Part shown: in pieces, positions 1-6,570 of the stretch
How the letters are laid out: each line of letters opens with the position of its first letter
Numbering within the stretch: position 1 is the stretch's first letter
NCBI GenBank assembly: GCA_041738875.1
Contig: JBGSOW010000058.1
Location: 1-8,161, forward strand
Source: JBGSOW01 sp041738875
GTDB lineage: Bacteria > Patescibacteriota > Dojkabacteria > CALFHW01
Direction of reading: 5' to 3'
Length of the DNA: 8,161 nucleotides
Notes under the pieces: model-generated
The model's input: the letters and a program-made list of their open reading frames with translations, nothing else
Told to the model about the DNA's origin: nothing
Database searches by the model: none
Program-made: the position numbers and the translations under genes

Positions 1-106
1 TTTCCCAAATAATATTATTGCAGGCTTTCTAAACTTCAAAGCTAGACCATTCTTTGAGGCGGAAGCAGAAGCGAAAGAAAACGTTAAAGTAGACTTTGGC
101 GCATAA
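1..106 (+). CDS. lemA: LemA family protein, C-terminal end (partial)
   Basis: Open in frame from the window edge to a TAA at 104-106, giving the last 34 residues of a protein whose start lies outside the window. The peptide begins FPNNIIAGFLNF, continues KARPFFEAEAEAKENV and ends KVDFGA. This is the typical LemA C-terminus: an FPxNxxAxxF segment, then FFEAE, acidic and alanine-rich residues, and a final V-x-F. LemA proteins are small, mostly helical, with one N-terminal membrane segment and a helical domain outside the membrane; their biochemical role is unclear. The stop lies 5 bases before the DUF2207 start, so the two genes are almost certainly co-transcribed. LemA next to DUF2207 or TPM-domain proteins is a recurrent arrangement, which supports the call despite the short piece visible. 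Confidence 0.85.
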   Translation, partial: FPNNIIAGFLNFKARPFFEAEAEAKENVKVDFGA

Positions 107-111
107 AGGAG

Positions 112-2172
112 ATGAATCTCTCGCCCAAAAAGATAGTATTAAACTTTACTATCTTTTTATCAACGTCATTTCTCTTATTAATCGGGCTTACAGCTCAGGC
201 TGAGGCTCAAGCAAGATCCTACTCAATTGAATCACTAGACGTTATAATCGACGTAAATCGTGATAGCACGATGCGAGTTCAGGAAACGCAGAATTACATC
301 TTTAACGGTGAATTCAATGGAATGTTCCGTGAGATTACTTTAGAGAATGACGCAACTCTCGGAAGATGTAAGGAAAATCCTAGATTACAATGCGGTGGAT
401 TTTCACTGATAAATATTAGGCAAGTTTTAGTAAACGGTGAAGAGGTGGAAAAAGGTAGATATGGAGTAACTGAGGTGACCGATGCGGGTGAAAGAAGACT
501 GAGAGTTCAATACCGCTTTGACCCAGATGATACTGTTATGCTTCGTAATGAAAGCTATAGTTACACAGTTATTTATGATGTGATTGGAGGACTTGGTTTT
601 TTTGAGGATTATGATCTATTCTACTGGAACGCGCTTTTCCCGGACCGTGACGTTGCGATCAAAAAGTCTCGAGTTGAAGTGAATTACCCCGATACGAGAA
701 GAAGTGATTTGGATGTCCTCGTAGATAGCGAAAATAGTAGAGTAGAAACAGAACTTGCCAGAACTGCTTTTGAAGTTACAAAAGATAGAAATACTGTTAT
801 CTATGAGATCACTGGAATTGCAACTAGAGTGAATTTTACAATACTGCAAAGAATGCCGAAAGGTTTGATTAATATACCTGGGAACATTGATTTACGTTTG
901 TCCCCAACTGAGCAATTTCTAAATATGGACGGGTTTAACGAGTTATCGGTGCGTGATAGACAGATTATATATGGAATTCCTGCAGACCAAGATATTAGAC
1001 TCAACTTCTCAACTGACAGTCCATTATTTAATACCGTTGATATGGTGATTAATCTTGAACCTTCTGAAACCCGTACCCTAGAAGTTACGATAACTCGTAC
1101 ACTTCTTGGAAACATTGTTTTATTGGTGCAAATTTTGGCAAATGTCACACTATTACTTCTCGCATTTGCAGCTCCAATAATCATCTATTTGAGATGGAGG
1201 GAAAAGGGCAGAGACAAAGGCCTTGCTAAAGTTATTATTCCTGAATTTTCGCCACCGGATAAAATCAGACCATATCTTTTGGGAACAATTAAAGACGAGA
1301 AAGTTGATTTAGTCGATATTTCTTCAACGATAATTGATCTTGCTTACCGTGGGAAATTGAAAATTGTGGAAATTTCTGAGAAGGTGGCTGTAGTTTTTAG
1401 TAAAAAAGATTATAAGTTAGTTAAACTTGCAAAAGAAGAGAAGTACCTCGAAGATTTGAGTGCACCTGAAAAAGACATATTCAAGGCAATTTTTGAAAAA
1501 AAGGACGAGGTTACTTTGGAAAGCTTAAAGTATAAATTCTATGCAAAAGTTAAATCGATTCAAGACGACATCTATACCGAAACAGTAGACAAAGGATATT
1601 TTCAAAAACGTCCAGATGTAACTAGGAATGAATGGTATGGAATAGGAGTATTTGTATTGGTCTTTGGTAATTTTGCTGCATTTTTCACGATTGGTCTTGG
1701 GGTATTCACTGGGTTTTTATTCGCAACCTCACTTGGTGCATCGATTTTGATTGCTGCTAACTACATGCCTGCGAAAACACTGTTGGGTGGCCAGGTGCTT
1801 ACGAAAATAAGGGGATTTAAAATGTATCTTGAGACTGCTGAAAAACACACGCTACAAAATCTTACACCTGAAATGTTCGAAGAATATCTTGCTTACGCTA
1901 TGGTTTTTGGAATTGAAAAAGCATGGGCGGAGAAGTTCAAAGATATCTATACACAGCCGCCAAGTTGGTATGAAGGGTCTACTGTTTCGGCGTTTGATAT
2001 TATTCTTTTCAGTACTGCTATGAGGTCGTTCAATAATTCCTTCGTTACAACAGCTGCAGCTGCTCCAAATTCATCTGGTAGTTCTTCTGGCGGTGGTTGG
2101 TCTGGCGGCGGTGGCTTCTCTGGAGGATTCTCCGGTGGTGGAGGTGGAGGTGGCGGTGGCGGCGCTTGGTAG
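112..2172 (+). CDS. DUF2207 family membrane protein with glycine-rich tail
   Basis: Complete 686-residue protein. Residues 1-34 form a signal peptide or anchor (basic KK, hydrophobic core 12-27, then AQAEAQA). Residues 36-320 are a beta-rich extracytoplasmic domain matching the DUF2207 N-terminus (SIESLDVIIDVNRDSTMRV, then FNGMFREI near 68-75). A transmembrane helix at about 333-360 is followed by RWREKGRDKG and a cytoplasmic region (370-505). A second hydrophobic block, 510-551, can hold two helices. The C-terminal part has the family's GFKMYLETAE (568-577) and FEEYLAYAMVFGIEKAW (589-605). The protein ends in a Ser/Gly-rich low-complexity tail (655-686). Length and order are normal for the family, whose molecular function is unknown; a role with LemA in the envelope is inferred from adjacency. 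AAAGGAG directly abuts the ATG, with essentially no spacer. No other nearby in-frame start would keep the signal peptide. Confidence 0.9.
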   Translation: MNLSPKKIVLNFTIFLSTSFLLLIGLTAQAEAQARSYSIESLDVIIDVNRDSTMRVQETQNYIFNGEFNGMFREITLENDATLGRCKENPRLQCGGFSLINIRQVLVNGEEVEKGRYGVTEVTDAGERRLRVQYRFDPDDTVMLRNESYSYTVIYDVIGGLGFFEDYDLFYWNALFPDRDVAIKKSRVEVNYPDTRRSDLDVLVDSENSRVETELARTAFEVTKDRNTVIYEITGIATRVNFTILQRMPKGLINIPGNIDLRLSPTEQFLNMDGFNELSVRDRQIIYGIPADQDIRLNFSTDSPLFNTVDMVINLEPSETRTLEVTITRTLLGNIVLLVQILANVTLLLLAFAAPIIIYLRWREKGRDKGLAKVIIPEFSPPDKIRPYLLGTIKDEKVDLVDISSTIIDLAYRGKLKIVEISEKVAVVFSKKDYKLVKLAKEEKYLEDLSAPEKDIFKAIFEKKDEVTLESLKYKFYAKVKSIQDDIYTETVDKGYFQKRPDVTRNEWYGIGVFVLVFGNFAAFFTIGLGVFTGFLFATSLGASILIAANYMPAKTLLGGQVLTKIRGFKMYLETAEKHTLQNLTPEMFEEYLAYAMVFGIEKAWAEKFKDIYTQPPSWYEGSTVSAFDIILFSTAMRSFNNSFVTTAAAAPNSSGSSSGGGWSGGGGFSGGFSGGGGGGGGGGAW
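2074..2169 (+). repeat. Low-complexity Ser/Gly-rich C-terminal tail of the DUF2207 protein
   Basis: From about codon 655 the frame encodes almost only Ser and Gly with interspersed Trp and Phe, finishing in ten consecutive Gly then Ala-Trp. Glycine codons are mixed (GGT, GGC, GGA), so this is protein-level composition rather than a perfect DNA microsatellite. Similar glycine-rich tails are common on DUF2207 and TPM-domain envelope proteins; they are presumably flexible extensions. Confidence 0.8.
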
Positions 2173-2187
2173 TATCATTAATAAAGT

Positions 2188-4260
2188 TTATTTGTGTTTC
2201 CAACCTACCATAGCGTCAGGGTTACTAGCATTAGTACCATTCAATTTATAATTTAAGTGCGAACCCTCACCATAAAGAGAAGCTAAATAATCTTCTACAC
2301 CTGATAGAAACAAATGAAAATCAAAGCCTATTTTTGCTAATGCAAGTGCTAGATGGGTTGCATTATATTTTATAGTTTCACCATCTTCACCCTTTTTGAC
2401 CTTCTTTTCTATCAATCTCTCCATTACATTAGTATTAGATAATTCTGCGTGCTGTAATATTCTACCTACTATACTTGTTAAAGTATTTTGCATAGGACCA
2501 TTCTGGCTCTGCATATAATCTAATTCAGCAATACTTTTTGCATCTAATCTATAGCCAACGTCATCATTCTTCTCTATGAAGTCTAATACTGAATCGAGAA
2601 AATCCACTGTATCACGCTCCTGGAAATTTGCTATTGCATTATTATCTTCATCTCTAACTGCTAAGACAACCGCTCTAGATGCTAACGGATCTCCTAAAGC
2701 CAAAAGAAGCTCTTTCCACCAAGCTACAGTATACTTTTCAATAGGAGAATCTCCCCTCTTCTCTCGGATTAGGTTGATTGCTGCATGGTAGGGGTCATCT
2801 TCCCTATCTTTATATCCGATAACCTTGGCGATTATGCTTCCTAAGCCTTTTGTCCTTGGTTTTGTAAGTATGTACAGACCCTTTTTATCACTATATTCAT
2901 TTGCTAACAACTGATTGTAAAAGATCTTAACGTTTTCAACAAATTCCGCATAGGTAGATGATTGCCTTCTCAACTCTAGTATTTGCTGCTCATAAGCTTT
3001 AATGTCAACTAGTGCATAGCCTTCGCTCTCAAGCTTATCAATTAGACCTATACTAAATTCACTTGCCACCTCGATTGCTTCACCTATCGGATCACCACTA
3101 GATTCCCTCAATTCTTTGACTGCACCTATAAGCGCCTCATACTCTGTAGGATACCTAATACCCATACATTCATCTTTAATCGCTCGGATTGCTTCCTGAT
3201 AATCTTTTGCTTCTAGAAGATGTAAATAAAAGTCCAATGCTTCATTAACATCGTTACCTAATGACTTTTGATCTGCTCCAGAACCATCCTTAGCTAACCT
3301 CGGGAAAAGAATATTGTCGAAAATATTCGCTGCCATCGCACGGATTGCATCTCCTGGTGCGATCCTGGCTATTAATAAAATTAGTTTCGATCGCAATTGT
3401 TCGGCGCTATCACCATTTGAAGCGGACAAACTCTTATCTATTTCTTGCAGGCAAACACTGTCCCCTTCACAAAACTCTTTAAGCTTTTGTTTTATTCCCC
3501 CGATATAGCTATTAATATCAAAGTCTTGATCATCTCTATGCCTACCTAACTCTGCTGTGTCCTCGATAACATCCATCATTTTTCCAGTTTTGACAATATC
3601 TGCTGGGAATGGGGATTCTTCTCCAAAAATTTTTTGTAAATGTGCGTATTTATCGTCAGTACTTACTTCCGCAGTATGATGAATTTGTAATGTATCCCTT
3701 TTACCCAATTTCGGTTGTGGGTCGAATACATCATGAAATAAAGCGTGTAAAATCGTTGCATTCAAAGGACCTCCATGTATTTTGGCTACAATTATTCCTA
3801 ACCTTAAAGCATGGTGAAACTGCGTATTTTGTGAAACTTCATGTTCTTCTATAGTTCCCTCTGAAAGTAACCCACGACCATCATAAGGTTTTCTTTTATT
3901 TGTCTCCCCGTGAAAACTGAAGTCATGCAGAAATGCCAGTGAAGCAACAAAACTTCTTGGTACTTGGTTATCACTACTATCAAGCAAGATTTCATCTTGA
4001 GCTAGACTTTCTTCTGTGACAAAACCAACCTCTTGCGCATATTCCCAAGCAAAGTCGATCCATTGCATGGAATACTCCTGGGTTAAATAGTTATGATTGT
4101 TATCTTTTAATCTGTTATTTGCAGCAAATTCGTCATTTAGCGTGTCAACTCCCCATGGACCTACCTCAGGAACAGAAAGTCCTAATTGCGGGTATTTAAT
4201 CCCTATGCCATTGTATCTATCTGCAATATATTCATTTGTTGGTACTTTATCAGCTTCCAT
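2188..4260 (-). CDS. Divergent long RelA/SpoT homologue: HD hydrolase-like plus (p)ppGpp synthetase-like domains
   Basis: Complete 690-residue protein with no obvious signal or membrane segment. N-terminal half, RSH-type HD pattern: HGETNKRKPYDG (117-128) resembles the HxGQxRKSGEPY lead-in, then HHALRLGIIVAKI (149-161), HALFHDV (172-178, H176-D177) and ANIFDNI (311-317), which aligns with ADRLHNM but has Asn312 where the metal-binding Asp is expected. C-terminal half, synthetase pattern: R469-K471-S475-I476-K479 reproduces the RxKxxxSIxxK spacing; D524-PLAS-R529 reproduces DxxxxR; Y632-x-A-x-H636 matches GYxSxH; D647 and H649 sit where ExQ is expected; the domain closes with GEGSHLNYK. Spacings between motifs are longer than in classical Rel, and no TGS or ACT domain follows. 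Family knowledge predicts synthesis and/or hydrolysis of (p)ppGpp from GTP and ATP; with these substitutions activity is uncertain. No Shine-Dalgarno precedes the ATG, and a terminator ends about 10 bases upstream. It converges on the DUF2207 gene. Confidence 0.68.
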   Translation of the reverse strand: MEADKVPTNEYIADRYNGIGIKYPQLGLSVPEVGPWGVDTLNDEFAANNRLKDNNHNYLTQEYSMQWIDFAWEYAQEVGFVTEESLAQDEILLDSSDNQVPRSFVASLAFLHDFSFHGETNKRKPYDGRGLLSEGTIEEHEVSQNTQFHHALRLGIIVAKIHGGPLNATILHALFHDVFDPQPKLGKRDTLQIHHTAEVSTDDKYAHLQKIFGEESPFPADIVKTGKMMDVIEDTAELGRHRDDQDFDINSYIGGIKQKLKEFCEGDSVCLQEIDKSLSASNGDSAEQLRSKLILLIARIAPGDAIRAMAANIFDNILFPRLAKDGSGADQKSLGNDVNEALDFYLHLLEAKDYQEAIRAIKDECMGIRYPTEYEALIGAVKELRESSGDPIGEAIEVASEFSIGLIDKLESEGYALVDIKAYEQQILELRRQSSTYAEFVENVKIFYNQLLANEYSDKKGLYILTKPRTKGLGSIIAKVIGYKDREDDPYHAAINLIREKRGDSPIEKYTVAWWKELLLALGDPLASRAVVLAVRDEDNNAIANFQERDTVDFLDSVLDFIEKNDDVGYRLDAKSIAELDYMQSQNGPMQNTLTSIVGRILQHAELSNTNVMERLIEKKVKKGEDGETIKYNATHLALALAKIGFDFHLFLSGVEDYLASLYGEGSHLNYKLNGTNASNPDAMVGWKHK

Positions 4261-4274
4261 TTTTATTAAACCAC

Positions 4275-4304
4275 AAAGAAAAAGCCTCCGTTTCCGGAGG
4301 CTTT
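4275..4304 (-). terminator. Strong intrinsic terminator (minus strand)
   Basis: Perfect 10-bp stem, AAAGCCTCCG (4304-4295) with CGGAGGCTTT (4290-4281), closed by a GAAA tetraloop, followed on the minus strand by TTCTTT so that the U-tract reads TTTTTCTTT. On the plus strand the loop is TTTC and the tail is the weaker CTTTATAG, so minus-strand use is favoured. It lies 15-44 bases upstream of the start codon at 4260, an odd place unless it closes a separate small transcript or acts as an attenuator. Confidence 0.85.
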
Positions 4305-4325
4305 ATAGTTAAATTAAATTTAAAT

Positions 4326-4433
4326 CTATAGAATCGCGCCTCCAAACAAGTTTCTAAAAATCACCATAAAACGGTTATGTCCCGCATAGGCGTTACTAGA
4401 ATGGAGGTTGTATCTATTAATTAAAAAATCCAT
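4326..4433 (-). CDS. Possible 35-residue small protein (unrecognised)
   Basis: ATG at 4433-4431 opens a 35-codon frame ending in TAG at 4328-4326. The product begins MDFLINRYNL and ends FRNLFGGAIL; it is weakly basic, with a hydrophobic C-terminal third and several Asn. It is flanked by what a monocistronic gene needs: a near-consensus promoter about 20-50 bases upstream and an intrinsic terminator about 20 bases after the stop. GAGG (4439-4436) lies only 2 bases before the ATG, closer than normal, though the DUF2207 gene also has a very short spacing. An open frame of this length is not rare by chance in this base composition, and the same bases form nested complementary segments. The region could therefore be non-coding RNA. 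I do not recognise the peptide. Confidence 0.3.
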   Translation of the reverse strand: MDFLINRYNLHSSNAYAGHNRFMVIFRNLFGGAIL

Positions 4434-4453
4434 GACCTCATAGTAATACAAAA

Positions 4454-4482
4454 ATTATAATATTGCAAATATATAATGTTAA
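4454..4482 (-). promoter_or_regulatory. Sigma-70-type promoter for the small transcript at 4275-4447
   Basis: On the minus strand, TTAACA (4482-4477, five of six matches to TTGACA) is separated by exactly 17 bases from a perfect TATAAT (4459-4454). Expected transcription start is about 4446-4449. It lies outside any coding region, downstream of the glycosyltransferase stop, in very AT-rich sequence where -10 matches are cheap; the good -35 and ideal spacing make it convincing. Confidence 0.6.
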
Positions 4483-4530
4483 TAGTATTGAAATTATGAG
4501 TTACTGCAAGAAAAATTGCGTCTCAGTACT

Positions 4531-5703
4531 TTAAACACTTTTATAAACACGAAGGTATTTCGGGAGAATTTTTTTCCAAGAATACGTAAGTGCTGCTTCC
4601 TGGGCAGATTTTTGTAAGCGTAAAAGTTCGGATCTATCTTTACTTAATCTTTTTAATTCAGCTGCCCAAGCGTTCTGGTCGGTTGGTGAAAGAAGAAGTC
4701 CACTTTCCCCAGCAACAATAATTTCTTTTGGCCCGCCGACGTCTGTTGCGATAACTGCATTACCCTTTGCCATTGCCTCAAGCAGTACGATCCCAAAAGG
4801 CTCATGTAAACTAGGCAGAACAAAAACATCAGCCAAAGAATAAAATTCGATCAATTTCTCCCTAGGATAAAAGGTAGCTGTCAAAGCAACATTATTGCAA
4901 TTGCGAAAAATATTTCGTAACTTGTCCAAATAGCCATCATCGCCCCCAACTATGATAAATAAAGTTTTAGGCATGGATTTTGTAGCTTGCAAAAGATTCT
5001 GAAAGCCTTTAACCATATTTACCCTGCCTACTCCCAAAACCACCATATCCCAATTAGTAGGTTTGATGCCTGCTTGTGAAGTAATTTCATTTAGCATCAG
5101 TGTTTTTTCCGTCTGCTCCAACTCTTTTTCTTCAAAAAACTCATCACTTACCGCATTTGCAACAACAGTGATTTTCTTTTTGCTTACTCCAAATCTTGCA
5201 AGTATAGCAATTTCGTTTTTTGACAAAACAAACCAGTGATCCACAAATCTCATCAAAGTAATGCCTAGTAGGATATCGTGCAGCGCAATAAATAATTTCA
5301 TTTTCCCACTTCTGCCAACTGTCGTGAACGGATTATGTGTTGAAACAACGATTTTTTTGCGCTGCAGTTTTGCTGCTAACATTGCAAGATATACTTCAGG
5401 CTTACGAATACCATGTACATGGACAATATCAAATTCCACCTTTAAAAGCTTCGAAAAAATGCCTGGTGCGAATTTGTGGTACGCAGTAAAAGAGAACCAC
5501 GTTCGAACACGAGAGACTGGGAGATCCGAGATTAAGTCATTATCAGACTTGCGCCCTAGTCTTTTATTGTTCCTCGCACTATCAGTAGTTAATATAGAGA
5601 CAGTGTGCCCTTCAGCTTTCAGTTGCAATGACAAATCCTCAACTTGCGTTTCCACACCACCTACAATGGGTGCATAAAACGTGGTGAGTTGGATTATTTT
5701 CAT
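4531..5703 (-). CDS. GT4-type glycosyltransferase (GT-B fold, RfaB/WcaA-like)
   Basis: Complete 390-residue protein, normal length for family 4 retaining glycosyltransferases. The N-terminal Rossmann domain opens with KIIQLTTFYAPIVGGVE; the GGVE loop at 15-18 is typical. HVHG (95-98) and STHNPF (121-126) are in the expected places. The C-terminal nucleotide-sugar domain starts near GVGRVNMVKGF (224-234), with the Arg and Lys usually contacting the diphosphate. It carries the EX7E motif EPFGIVLLE (E301, E309) followed by GGPKEII. The family transfers a sugar from a nucleotide-sugar donor to an envelope lipid or glycan acceptor at the cytoplasmic membrane face; donor and acceptor cannot be told from sequence. 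There is no signal peptide. It follows the methyltransferase gene by 63 bases on the same strand without a terminator, so it is probably co-transcribed. AGGG lies 1 base before the ATG, again a very short spacing. Confidence 0.93.
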   Translation of the reverse strand: MKIIQLTTFYAPIVGGVETQVEDLSLQLKAEGHTVSILTTDSARNNKRLGRKSDNDLISDLPVSRVRTWFSFTAYHKFAPGIFSKLLKVEFDIVHVHGIRKPEVYLAMLAAKLQRKKIVVSTHNPFTTVGRSGKMKLFIALHDILLGITLMRFVDHWFVLSKNEIAILARFGVSKKKITVVANAVSDEFFEEKELEQTEKTLMLNEITSQAGIKPTNWDMVVLGVGRVNMVKGFQNLLQATKSMPKTLFIIVGGDDGYLDKLRNIFRNCNNVALTATFYPREKLIEFYSLADVFVLPSLHEPFGIVLLEAMAKGNAVIATDVGGPKEIIVAGESGLLLSPTDQNAWAAELKRLSKDRSELLRLQKSAQEAALTYSWKKILPKYLRVYKSV

Positions 5704-5766
5704 GCCCTAATTTTTGTAAACTTAAACCTGCGCCTGTGCTTAAACTCTTCCAGCATAAATATATAA

Positions 5767-6450
5767 CTATTCAATTCCATATTTTATACCCGAAGTAGCT
5801 TTTACAGCAACTAGTTCCTCGCTATAGTCCTCTTCTGTTACTCTTTCGATTAATTTAATTTCGGCATTTTTATAAGGGATTACAAGCTTGCCACCAACTT
5901 TTAATTGCATAATTAATGGCTCAGGAGTTTCGTTATATGCATATGACACATAAATACGGTCATAAGGCGCGCGCGAAATCAATCCATCTGTACCGTCTTT
6001 GAATACAATCTCGAAATTCTGTAATTCAGGATATTTCATCAAATTCTGCCTTGCGTATTCTGTAATACTCTGACTGCGTTCTAAAGAATAGAGTTCTCCA
6101 CCTTGTCCAATTACATAAGAAATCACACTCATAGCAAATCCAGCGCCAGTTCCTAGATCTAGTACTTTTTGGCCTTCCTTGAGATCAATAAGTTGTAAAA
6201 GTTGTGCCTGCAAATAGGGGCTCGCGATATTTTCGCCAAAGCCAAAATCATCTTCTCTATCTGTATAGGCTTCATTTGCTTTAGACTGTGGGAGAAAATC
6301 AGCGCGATTTATTTTTTTGAAAGCTTCTATTAATCTAGGATCTGTAACTAGCGGCTTTTTGCCACCAGTGATTACATCTATAAAGTGGTCTTTTGTCCAA
6401 ACAAAAGCTTTGGATTGACTTTCAATATCGTGCTGATCACCATCTTGCAT
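5767..6450 (-). CDS. Protein-L-isoaspartate O-methyltransferase-like SAM methyltransferase
   Basis: Complete 227-residue protein, close to the usual 200-220 of PCMT. Family order is kept: DPRLIEAFKKINRADFLP (37-54) corresponds to the V..RxxFxP segment; AYTD (61-64) matches AYxD; IASPY (75-79) stands where TISQP is usual; motif I is VLDLGTGAG (96-104), the SAM loop; YSLER (121-125) has the acidic residue for the ribose; DGTDGL (152-157) and APYDRI (161-166) follow; LKVGGKLVIP (183-192) ends the fold. PCMT methylates L-isoaspartyl residues of damaged proteins to allow their repair, in the cytoplasm. Replacement of SQP by ASP makes substrate specificity less certain, so another small-molecule or protein methyltransferase is possible. 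The first ATG has no Shine-Dalgarno and a TATAAT lies just upstream, which suggests a nearly leaderless mRNA. Confidence 0.82.
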   Translation of the reverse strand: MQDGDQHDIESQSKAFVWTKDHFIDVITGGKKPLVTDPRLIEAFKKINRADFLPQSKANEAYTDREDDFGFGENIASPYLQAQLLQLIDLKEGQKVLDLGTGAGFAMSVISYVIGQGGELYSLERSQSITEYARQNLMKYPELQNFEIVFKDGTDGLISRAPYDRIYVSYAYNETPEPLIMQLKVGGKLVIPYKNAEIKLIERVTEEDYSEELVAVKATSGIKYGIE

Positions 6451-6461
6451 CGTATTTTTTT

Positions 6462-6467
6462 ATTATA
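6462..6467 (-). promoter_or_regulatory. -10 element for the methyltransferase-glycosyltransferase unit (near-leaderless)
   Basis: A perfect TATAAT on the minus strand ends 11 bases before the ATG at 6450, so transcription would begin about 4-6 bases before the start codon, leaving no room for a ribosome binding site. The hexamer 17 bases further upstream (TAGAAG) matches the -35 consensus at only three positions, so the call rests on the -10 and the lack of any Shine-Dalgarno. Confidence 0.42.
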
Positions 6468-6498
6468 TTAAGCATAATTAATAACTTCTACTTTTACC

Positions 6499-6527
6499 CT
6501 GACTTCTTTATCTTAACACGCTATATT
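6499..6527 (+). promoter_or_regulatory. Possible promoter for the surface protein gene at 6571
   Basis: CTGACT (6499-6504, four of six) and TATATT (6522-6527, five of six) are spaced by 17 bases. The predicted start near 6534 gives a leader of about 37 bases. It lies in the 120-base divergent intergenic region shared with the minus-strand promoter at 6462-6467. No Shine-Dalgarno is visible before the ATG at 6571. The match is moderate in AT-rich sequence. Confidence 0.38.
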
Positions 6528-6570
6528 CAAGACAAAGTTAGTTAGAATTTGCTAAATTGATAGTAGTATT

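Larger units (their letters stand above)
4275..4447 (-). ncRNA. Candidate structured small RNA or attenuator leader upstream of the RSH-like gene
   Basis: The expected transcript runs from just after the -10 box at 4454-4459 to the terminator, about 170 bases. Nested complementary segments on the minus strand, from outside in: ATAGA (4417-4413) with TCTAT (4332-4328); CCTCCA (4407-4402) with TGGAGG (4344-4339); TTCTA (4401-4397) with TAGAA (4356-4352); CGCC (4392-4389) with GGTG (4365-4362, one G-U); ATAA (4378-4375) with TTAT (4369-4366). Together they make a rod with internal bulges. The downstream copy GGAGGC (4343-4338) can instead pair with GCCTCC (4301-4296) of the terminator stem, which would be an antiterminator. 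The size also suits a 6S-like RNA, but I recognise no Rfam signature. A 35-codon frame covers the same bases, so part of the pairing may be chance. Confidence 0.42.

Noticed and set aside
616..1184. Minus-strand open frames of 77 and 127 codons opposite the DUF2207 gene
   Set aside because: They lie wholly inside a well-supported plus-strand gene, have no recognisable domain and no promoter or ribosome site; they are shadows of its coding frame.
4340..4440. Hammerhead or twister ribozyme in the small-RNA region
   Set aside because: A GAAAC is present at 4354-4350, but the CUGANGA core and required helices are missing, and no twister consensus is seen.
4497..4525. Possible terminator just downstream of the glycosyltransferase stop
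   Set aside because: GCAA/TTGC and TGAG/CTCA can pair around a short loop, but the stem is broken by an asymmetric internal loop, the T-run lies in the loop, and no U-tract follows on either strand.
5261..5677. Plus-strand 138-codon frame inside the glycosyltransferase
   Set aside because: Antisense to a gene with clear GT4 motifs; the peptide is rich in Ser and Cys from reverse-frame codons and has no start signal.
5721..5750. Short direct repeat CTTAAAC in the gap between methyltransferase and glycosyltransferase genes
   Set aside because: Seven AT-rich bases repeated once, with no convincing hairpin or operator symmetry; likely chance.
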